This document shows, one piece after another, positions 1 to 5,500 of a stretch of 6,971 nucleotides of DNA. The DNA lies in assembly GCA_018609945.1 (NCBI GenBank), contig JAHENO010000195.1, forward strand, positions 1-6,971. Direction: 5' to 3'. Within the stretch, counting starts at the first letter, position 1, and every line of letters starts with the position of its first letter. The notes under the pieces are model-generated. The model ran no database searches, was not told the origin of the DNA, and worked only from the letters and a program-made list of their open reading frames with translations. This stretch comes from Haloarculaceae archaeon. Its GTDB lineage: Archaea; Halobacteriota; Halobacteria; Halobacteriales; Haloarculaceae. The position numbers and the translations under genes are program-made.

Positions 1-388
1 CGTGGAACTGCTCGGCCTCGAGGACAGCGTGCACTTCGTCGGCTACATCGCCCAGGAAGACCTCGGTGACTACTACGCGAGTGCCGACCTGTTCGTCTCG
101 CCCTCGCTGTCCGAACCGTTCGGGCTCACCATCGTCGAGGCGCTCTCCGTCGGGACCAGGGTCGTCGCCTGCCGGAGCGGGGTCGCGGAGTTACTCCCCG
201 AGGACTGTGTCATCGAGGTGACACCCGACTCCGACGCCATCGCCGACGGCATCGACTACGCGCTCTCGCTCGACACTCCCATCGAGTACGAGGAGCGCAC
301 CTGGGACGAAGTGGCCGACGAACACGCCGCCTTTTATCACGACGTGCTCACCGAGGAATCGCAGCCGAGCGACGGTCCGAGCGGCTGA
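1..388 (+). CDS. GT4-family glycosyltransferase, C-terminal part (5' end outside window)
   Basis: This is the C-terminal half of the second Rossmann domain of a GT-B fold, retaining family-4 glycosyltransferase, which moves a sugar from an NDP-sugar to an acceptor in the cytoplasm. The frame is already open at the window edge, with the first full codon at base 2, so the GTG there is not a real start. Counting that codon as residue 1, the segment VHFVGYI (10-16) is the usual V-x-F-x-G strand, and YASADLFVSPSLSEPFGL (25-42) leads into the EX7E motif (E38 and E46), which contacts the nucleotide-sugar donor. An acidic tail (DVLTEESQPSDGPSG) follows the last helix and is probably disordered. The stop (386-388) directly abuts the convergent stop of the next gene. 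GT4 includes glycogen/starch synthase-like, trehalose, sucrose and N-glycan enzymes. The donor and acceptor cannot be told from this part. The nearby nucleotidyltransferase and GH15 genes make an alpha-glucan role possible but unproven. Confidence 0.9.
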   Translation, partial: VELLGLEDSVHFVGYIAQEDLGDYYASADLFVSPSLSEPFGLTIVEALSVGTRVVACRSGVAELLPEDCVIEVTPDSDAIADGIDYALSLDTPIEYEERTWDEVADEHAAFYHDVLTEESQPSDGPSG

Positions 389-763
389 TTACCGCAGGAA
401 GCGCACGTCGGTGACCGGTTCGGGGTGGACGACGATGTAGCCGGTGGCGGTCGGTTCCATCCCGGTCACCGAAGTCGCGTCCGGGTGTGTCTGGTAGGGG
501 CTGTCCTCGGCGCCGCTCCTGGGCCGGTACGGGCTGTCGTAGGCCGTCTGGCGGTCCTCGGGTGGCCGGTCGAAATCTTCGGGCGGGAGGTAGATCTTCT
601 CGCCCGACTCCGACCGGACCACCACCGCCGTGTCGCGGTCCCCGGAGACGACGATCTCGGTCCGGTCGTCGGTGATTTCCATGTCGAACTCGACCCGTTC
701 GTCCGCGCCGCCACCGGGCTGCTCGTCCCGCCGCGGGTCCCCGGTCGGTCGGTTGTCGTCCAT
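389..763 (-). CDS. Small haloarchaeal hypothetical protein with DSPY repeats
   Basis: This 124-residue acidic protein runs from ATG at 763 to TAA at 389. I recognise its general look from haloarchaeal genomes but know no function. Residues 1-21 are a polar, Gly/Asp/Arg-rich and probably disordered head. Residues 22-60 form alternating beta strands (VEFDMEI, TEIVVS, TAVVVRS, EKIYLPPEDF). Residues 65-97 are a Pro/Asp/Tyr-rich linker holding two copies of DSPY followed by R or Q (76-80 and 87-91). The tail, GYIVVHPEPVTDVRFLR, is again strand-like. No signal peptide, membrane segment or cysteine is present, so a soluble cytoplasmic protein is likely. Overlapping frames on both strands are open here, but this frame has the acidic haloarchaeal composition and ends exactly at the glycosyltransferase stop; the others are Arg-rich. 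A TATA-like sequence centred about 27 bases before the ATG suggests a leaderless transcript. The gene is convergent with the glycosyltransferase and so not in its operon. Confidence 0.8.
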   Translation of the reverse strand: MDDNRPTGDPRRDEQPGGGADERVEFDMEITDDRTEIVVSGDRDTAVVVRSESGEKIYLPPEDFDRPPEDRQTAYDSPYRPRSGAEDSPYQTHPDATSVTGMEPTATGYIVVHPEPVTDVRFLR

Positions 764-786
764 GCCGAACCGGAGGCGGGAGACGC

Positions 787-794
787 ACTTAGTC
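787..794 (-). promoter_or_regulatory. TATA-like box for the DSPY-repeat hypothetical gene
   Basis: On the minus strand this reads GACTAAGT, and its centre lies about 27 bases before the ATG at 763. In haloarchaea the TATA box sits about 25-28 bases before the transcript start, and many transcripts begin at or next to the start codon. The spacing therefore fits a leaderless mRNA. The match to a TTTAWA-type box is only partial and no clear BRE is visible, so this is a weak call based mainly on position. Confidence 0.3.
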
Positions 795-965
795 GTTGGC
801 CAGAACCCAGTCGCTTCGGGCGGTAGTTAGCCGACGCGCTCTTTTGTCATCTGTTTGAAATGTGGATTATGTGATATTGGTAAGGATTGGCGGGCAAGAC
901 GTAGGGGGTATACTCATCAGAGTGGGCTCCCGAGATTTTTCCAACAGGCCCTTAAATTAGCCAAT

Positions 966-1244
966 ATGACCGATGACCCAACAATCCCCATCGGGGATAT
1001 TCGGCAGGAAGATCCCGGTAGTGATCGTCAAGGTGCATTCAAACGAGGCTGGACAGCCGCAGTCAAAGATCTCGACGACAGCAAGGAGTCCTCGAAATAT
1101 ACCGAGGGGCCACCGCCAGAGGAACTGACGTGGGATAATCTCGGATACCGTCTTGGGAGCCTCTTTGGTGAAACGGATGACGACCTACGACAGAAACTTT
1201 TTGAGTGGTGTGTGACAAAACAAAAACGAGAGCAGGAGTCCTGA
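966..1244 (+). CDS. Small haloarchaeal hypothetical protein, accessory type
   Basis: From ATG at 966 to TGA at 1242-1244 this encodes 92 residues. The frame is open back to 831, but the only earlier start candidate is a TTG at 855, and the extra 37 residues (Arg/Cys-rich) do not resemble the rest; MTDDPTIPIG is a typical acidic haloarchaeal N-terminus. Residues 1-22 look disordered. GAFKRGWTAAVKDL (23-36) is a likely helix, followed by a polar linker to about residue 54. The C-terminal part has two further likely helices: TWDNLGYRLGSLFGE (55-69) and DDDLRQKLFEWCVTKQKRE (71-89). The pattern of a Gly-Trp helix, then T-W-x-N-L-G-x-R-L-G-x-L-F-G-E-T, then a W-C-V helix, is one I recall from many small haloarchaeal proteins of unknown role, but I cannot verify this here. 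No catalytic motif is evident. An AT-rich TTAAAT at 952-957 is too close to the ATG to be its TATA box; ATTTTT at 935-940 is at a better distance. Codon use is less GC-biased than in the neighbours. Confidence 0.65.
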   Translation: MTDDPTIPIGDIRQEDPGSDRQGAFKRGWTAAVKDLDDSKESSKYTEGPPPEELTWDNLGYRLGSLFGETDDDLRQKLFEWCVTKQKREQES

Positions 1245-1249
1245 CCGAG

Positions 1250-1267
1250 ACCACGACGAATTGTGGT
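1250..1267 (+). other. Hairpin just after the small gene's stop codon
   Basis: ACCACGA (1250-1256) can pair with TTGTGGT (1261-1267) to give a 7-pair stem, including one G-T pair, with a CGAA loop. It begins six bases after the TGA at 1242-1244. It could mark or protect the mRNA 3' end. No T-run follows, and archaeal terminators generally depend on T-rich stretches rather than stems, so a terminator function is not supported beyond its position. Confidence 0.2.
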
Positions 1268-1376
1268 TCCACTCCAAATGGATTGCTGTCTACGCGCCGT
1301 GTATCCAGTAGAAGCGTTCTTCCAATGCTTCGATAAATACTGTCTCACTGAGTTCGGTAAGTGTCAGCCGACGGTA

Positions 1377-2336
1377 TCAGGATCCGTCCGCCGGCTTCTC
1401 AATCATCACGGCGCCGCTGACGTCGAGGTGCTCCAGCGTGACGTCCTCGCCGAGGATCGAGTCGTCGAGGTCACACGCCCGGACGTCGGCCCCGGGGAAA
1501 ACGAGGGTGCGTTCGAGGGTGGAGTCGGCCACCGTCGCGTCGGCCATCACGTGGACGGTCTCGCCGACCGCGGAGTTCTCGACGGTCGCCTCGGGGTGGA
1601 CGAGCGACCCGCCGTCGAGGGCCCACTCGACGGCCGCCAGGTACGACGCCGGCGTACCGATGTCGAACCACGTCCCGTCGAAGGTGAACGCGTAGACGTC
1701 CTCGCGGGACTGGAGCCACTCGATGTACCACCCCGGCTCGTCGGGGTTGTTCTCGCCGGCCAGGTACTCCGCGAAGCGGACCGAATCGGCGGGGAACAGG
1801 TAGCAGGCTATCGAGGCGAGCGTGCTCGGCGGGTCGTCGGGTTTCTCCTGGAAGTCGACGACACGCTCGCCGTCGAGGTCGACCAGCCCGTAGGATTTGG
1901 CCTTCTCGTAGGAGCCGACGTCGTAGGCCGCCAGAACCGCCGCTTGCTGGCGCTCGTAGTAGTCGATGAACGCCGAGATGTCGAACCCGATGAGGTTGTC
2001 GCCGCCGATGACGAACAGGTCGCCGTCGACGCCCTCGCGCTCGACGAGCTGGGCGAGCGCGCCCACGACCCCGAACTTCTCGTCCTCGGCGGCCGTCTGC
2101 TCGACGGAGAGCTGGGCCTTCCCGTAGCCCTTCTCCGCGATGTGGGCCTCGAAGTCGTCGGCGAACGCCTCGTTCGTGCTCACGTAGACCGTCCCGACGC
2201 GGTCGTCCGCTTCGAGAGCGGAGAGGATCCTGTCGATGACGGTCGTCTCCCCGACCGGCAGGAGCATCTTCGGGCGGTGCTTGGTGATCGGCCACAGCCG
2301 GGTCGCGAAGCCGCCGGCCAGCACTATCGCGTCCAT
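1377..2336 (-). CDS. Sugar-1-phosphate nucleotidyltransferase with short left-handed beta-helix tail
   Basis: This 319-residue protein (ATG at 2336, TGA at 1377) is a nucleotidyltransferase of the GlmU/RfbA/GlgC superfamily, forming an NDP-sugar and pyrophosphate from NTP and a sugar 1-phosphate. The signature L-A-G-G-F-A-T-R-L-W-P-I-T (6-18) and RPKMLLPVG (21-29, with conserved K23) bind the nucleotide phosphates. GGDN (111-114) supplies a metal-binding Asp (D113), EKP (164-166) lies in the sugar-binding region, and WFDIGTP (223-229) gives the second metal Asp (D225). From about 246 the chain turns into imperfect hexapeptide repeats (VHPEATVENSAVG, ATVADSTLERTLVFPG, CDLDDSILGED), a short left-handed beta-helix that often serves for oligomer contact or regulation; it is too short for a full acetyltransferase. 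The exact sugar and base cannot be read: glucose-1-P or mannose-1-P with UTP, dTTP, ATP or GTP are all possible. The start is firm because the motif begins at residue 1 and no in-frame start lies between it and an upstream stop. The gene follows the GH15 gene on the same strand after 167 bases and has its own TATA box. Confidence 0.93.
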   Translation of the reverse strand: MDAIVLAGGFATRLWPITKHRPKMLLPVGETTVIDRILSALEADDRVGTVYVSTNEAFADDFEAHIAEKGYGKAQLSVEQTAAEDEKFGVVGALAQLVEREGVDGDLFVIGGDNLIGFDISAFIDYYERQQAAVLAAYDVGSYEKAKSYGLVDLDGERVVDFQEKPDDPPSTLASIACYLFPADSVRFAEYLAGENNPDEPGWYIEWLQSREDVYAFTFDGTWFDIGTPASYLAAVEWALDGGSLVHPEATVENSAVGETVHVMADATVADSTLERTLVFPGADVRACDLDDSILGEDVTLEHLDVSGAVMIEKPADGS

Positions 2337-2383
2337 GCCTGTTCCTGTCGGTTCGTCTCGACCGTGTCGGTGTTTCGTGTCAT
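2324..2383 (-). CDS. Possible leader peptide (upstream reading frame) overlapping the nucleotidyltransferase start
   Basis: On the minus strand an ATG at 2383 opens a 19-codon frame, MTRNTDTVETNRQEQAWTR, ending with TAG at 2326-2324. It is preceded by AGGAG (2392-2388), a good Shine-Dalgarno match with a 4-base spacer, whereas the nucleotidyltransferase ATG at 2336 has only a weak AGGA about 8 bases ahead. The frame is offset from the main gene and stops 13 bases inside it. It lies downstream of the TATA box at 2446-2453, so it should be on the transcript if that promoter is used. Ribosomes ending here could re-initiate at the main ATG (translational coupling), or the short frame could dampen its translation. 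The peptide resembles nothing I know. A chance ATG is the main alternative, since such short frames are common. Confidence 0.3.
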   Translation of the reverse strand: MTRNTDTVETNRQEQAWTR

Positions 2384-2420
2384 GTCTCTCCTGATCCTGG
2401 TGACCGACGCTCTATTGATT

Positions 2421-2436
2421 CTCTCGGTACAGAGAG
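2421..2436. promoter_or_regulatory. Inverted repeat at the predicted transcript start
   Basis: CTCTC (2421-2425) and GAGAG (2432-2436) form a perfect 5-base inverted repeat with a 6-base spacer. It covers the transcript start predicted from the TATA box at 2446-2453, a usual place for archaeal repressor operators. It does not match the TACT-N7/8-GAGTA site known for the sugar-responsive regulator TrmB of Halobacterium. An arm of five bases is short and could be chance. Confidence 0.2.
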
Positions 2437-2445
2437 CCGACGGCG

Positions 2446-2453
2446 ATATTAAA
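2446..2453 (-). promoter_or_regulatory. TATA box of the nucleotidyltransferase gene
   Basis: On the minus strand this reads TTTAATAT in an otherwise GC-rich gap between the GH15 stop (2504) and the nucleotidyltransferase ATG (2336). It matches the archaeal TATA consensus well. The usual spacing puts the transcript start near 2423, giving a leader of about 87 bases. No plus-strand gene begins nearby, so the minus-strand gene is the likely target. The gene can then be expressed independently of the upstream GH15 gene. Confidence 0.55.
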
Positions 2454-2503
2454 GTTGGGAGTTCCGTCGGGACGGTGTCACGCACGAGACGGGACCGGAC
2501 CGG

Positions 2504-5500
2504 TCAGAGCCGCAGACGGCGGACCGTCGTTCCGTGCGTTTCCAGGTCCTCGCCGTTGGCCGCGGCGACGGTGACGAGGTTCTCGCCGGGTTCGACGTCG
2601 ACGGTCCGTTCGAAGGCGCCGTCCTCGACGTCGACGATAGCGCTGTCGACGGGCGTCTTGACGGCGACGCGAGTGCCGGTCGTCTCGCCGGAGACGACCA
2701 GCTGGTTGCCCCGGAACTGGGTGTCGACGCGCAGGGCGGGGCTCCGGTGGGGCTCCTGGAGGCGCGCCTCGCGGTACCGCTCGTGGACGAACGCCGGCGT
2801 CTCGGCGGGCTGGCCGTCGCTGACGCCGTGGGCCAGGCGGACGTACTGGGCCATCGCCCAGGCCAGCGGCGTCGCCGACCCGGTCCCCTCCGCGAACGTC
2901 CAGCCGTAGTCGGTGCTGTGCTCGCGGTCCCAGACCTGCTCGGGGAGCATCCGCCCGGAGTTGGCGAACTCCGCCATCGCCCGCAGACAGTCCATCGGCG
3001 CGATGTCCGGGTCCGCGAGGCGGAGTTCGTACTCGCCACGCTCGCCCGTCAGCAGCGGCCAGAGCCGGCCCTTGCCCTCGTGGGCGACCGACCAGGGCGC
3101 GCCCTGGTCACCGGTCCTGCGCTCGCCGTAGCCGTCGCCGTTGTACCGGTAGAAGCCGGGCGCCGACCCGGCCTCGACGCGGATCGTGTCGTCGACCTCG
3201 GCGACCGAGTTGCGCATCACGGCCCTGTCCGGGGGCTTGATGCCCAGCCGGACGAGGTCGAGGAAGCCGGCGTCGATGATGTCCCGTTCGTCGAGCGTCG
3301 GTCCGCCGTTCGCGAGCGTCCGCTGGTGGCCGGCGTCGGGGTCGCCGTCCCGCGTGATCCGCACGTAGTAGGGCGTCCGGGTGTGCCGTTCGGTGCCCGT
3401 CTCGGTGGCGGTCCAGGCCTCGACGTTGTTCGCCCAGTGGTCGGCCAGCCCGAGCCAGACCAGCGCGTCCGCCTCGTGGCCGGCCTCGATGGCGAGCTTG
3501 CCCGCACACGCCAGCCCCGCGATCTCGGCCGCGATCGAGGAGGGCGAGTAGCCCGCCTCCTCCTCCCAGCGTTCCTGGGCGGTCTCGGGGCCGTGCCGGG
3601 CGACGTAGTCCGCCGAGCGACGGACGTGCTCGTAGTCGTAGCCGGCCTCGTCGAACCCGATCCCCGCCTCGGCGAGGTGGTAGGCCATCACCTGCGGGAA
3701 GGAGATGTTGTCCATCTGCTCGCCGCCCCAGCGCGTGACGCCGTTGACGTAGGTGTTCTGCGGGATGAATCCCGTCTCGTCCTGCTGGTGTTCGTAGATG
3801 TACTCTAGCTGGCTGGTCGCGATCTCCAGCGAGCCGACCGTCTCGAAGGCGGTAAACACCTGGTAGAGGTCCCGCGACCAGACGAAGTTGTAGCCATACC
3901 CCTTGGGTTTTGACGCGTCGACGGCGACGCCCCACGGGACCGACGGCGAGGCGATAGAGGCACCCGCGTAGGTCTTGTCCTCGACGGCCAGCAGCGTCAT
4001 GAGCGCCGTCCGATACTGTGCGGCCAGGTCCTCGTCGCCGGCGACCGCTTCGGGGAGCGGTTTGTCGGCGAGGAACGCCCCCCAGGTGTCGGCGTAGGCG
4101 GAGCTGACGGTCTCGAAGGCGCGGTTGAGCGCGCCGTCGGCCTCGCCGAGAGCGGCCGCAGTGTCGGCACGGCGGGCGAAGCCGAGGGCGAGCGTCTCCG
4201 AAAAGCGCGTGCCGGTGCCAAACCGGCCCACGAGGATGACGTTCTCGTCGTCGACCTGTTCGACGGGTTCGGGCAGGTCCCCGTCGGTGAACAGCCGATC
4301 GAGGCGGTCGCTGCCGGCGGCGCCGACCGTCGCCCAGTCGAACCGGTCGGCCGCGTCCAGCGCGAGCGCGACCGAGTAGGCGTCGCCGTTCTCGTCGACC
4401 AGGTACTCGTTGTCTGTCTCGGCGGTGTAGGCCCGGGGGTCGCGGGCGGCGAGGTGGTAGCCCCCCGCCTCGCCGTACCGAATCGCGCGGTCGACTGGTG
4501 TGGTGCTGGTGGGCGCGACGTCGCCGACCGCGAAGACGTCGTACGCGTTGTGGTCCCGCGCCTCGAAGGCGACGTCGGCGACGATGGCGTCGTGGTCGGG
4601 GTCGGCAGCGTACTCGACGGTCAGTTGCCACTCGTGACCCTGCCCGTCGCCGGTCTCGGTGAAGACGTGCCGGAAGGACAGCGACTCGTCGTCGACGGGT
4701 TCGACCCGGCGCCGGACGGTGTCGTCCTCGCGGCGGTTCTCGCGGTGTGTTCGGGTGGTGTAGTCGGTGTCGTCGAGACACCGGACGAGAAAGTCGACCG
4801 CGCGGACGTTCATCAGATCCACCTGCGGGAAGCGGGCCTCGGTGAGCGCCCCCTCGGTGAGCGTGAACCACACCCGCGAGGGGTCGGGTTCGCCGTGGTC
4901 CGCGACGGTCCCGACGCCGTACTTCTCGCCGGTCGTCCAGGTGGGCCGTTCGCTCGGCCCTTCGGTCCCCGAGGCGGTCGTCGGGAGGGCGTTCAGGTCC
5001 TCCAGCAGCGCGGTGGCGTGGAGGCGAAGGGCGTGCGACCAGCCAAGCGGCGCGGCGCTGTCGAGGTCGCCGTCGTTGAACGCCTGCTCGGCGAGGTAGC
5101 CCGCGTCGGTCGTCAGCGGCCCGTCCGGGCCGAGCAGTTCGTAGAGGTCGCTGGCCCGGCCGAGGTAGGCGTCGCCGTTCCGGCCGCGCTCGTCCAGCAT
5201 GACCCCGACGTGTGCGGCCGCCAGCGCGCCCATCGCGGTGGTCACGCTCCAGATTTTCGCGGTGTCCTGGTCCGCGGTCCGCCAGCGGTCGTCCTCGTAG
5301 CGGACCAGCCCCGCGACCTGGCTCGCGCTGGGGTTCCGGAACAGGACGTCCATCGTCGTCCCCACGTGGTCGGCCAGGCGGTCGACCTGCTGGGCCGTCA
5401 GCGTGACCCCCTCGATGGCGTCGTACTCCCGGAGCGCGCGGGCGAGCACCAGCCCCGCACCGTCGAGCCGGTGGTCGGGCGACCCGCCCGTCAACCGCAT

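Larger units (their letters stand above)
841..1376. other. Low-GC segment, probably laterally acquired
   Basis: Hand counts in 120-base steps give about 44% GC for 841-960 and 50-53% for 961-1320, against about two thirds GC in the genes on either side. The change is fairly abrupt at about 840, and GC-rich sequence returns at about 1380, just inside the 3' end of the nucleotidyltransferase gene. The segment holds one small plus-strand gene (966-1244). Upstream of it is an open but startless stretch with a Cys cluster, and downstream about 130 bases without a recognisable gene. No transposase, integrase or convincing terminal repeats are visible. Base composition alone suggests foreign or accessory DNA. 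An AT-rich intergenic region with a native small gene is the alternative. Confidence 0.5.

Noticed and set aside
911..924. TACTCATCAGAGTG as a TrmB-type operator
   Set aside because: The inverted repeat ACTC-ATCA-GAGT has too short a spacer and lacks the final A of the TACT-N7/8-GAGTA consensus.
870..950. tRNA or tRNA-derived attachment site in the AT-rich stretch (TGGGCTCCCGAGATTT resembles a reversed tRNA 3' half)
   Set aside because: The T-arm does not complete (no GAACTCGG counterpart), and no cloverleaf or TTCRA-type loop can be formed on either strand.
1028..1348. Minus-strand reading frame of 106 codons opposite the small gene
   Set aside because: Ser/Arg-rich and non-acidic, with no recognisable motif. 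The plus-strand frame has the acidic haloarchaeal composition and a more convincing pattern.
829..1373. 8-base direct repeat AGCCGACG at 829-836 and 1366-1373 flanking the low-GC segment, as a target-site duplication
   Set aside because: The same 8-mer also occurs at 1913-1920 and 2435-2442, so it is common in this GC-rich sequence and not evidence of insertion.
1263..2909. Long plus-strand reading frame of 548 codons opposite the nucleotidyltransferase gene and the end of the GH15 gene
   Set aside because: It is the antisense shadow of two well-supported genes in GC-rich DNA. Its product is an Arg/Val/Asp-rich string without recognisable motifs.
2534..3808. Plus-strand reading frame of 424 codons opposite the GH15 gene
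   Set aside because: Antisense shadow: low-complexity V/R/G/D-rich composition, no domain seen, and the opposite strand carries conserved GH15 catalytic motifs throughout.
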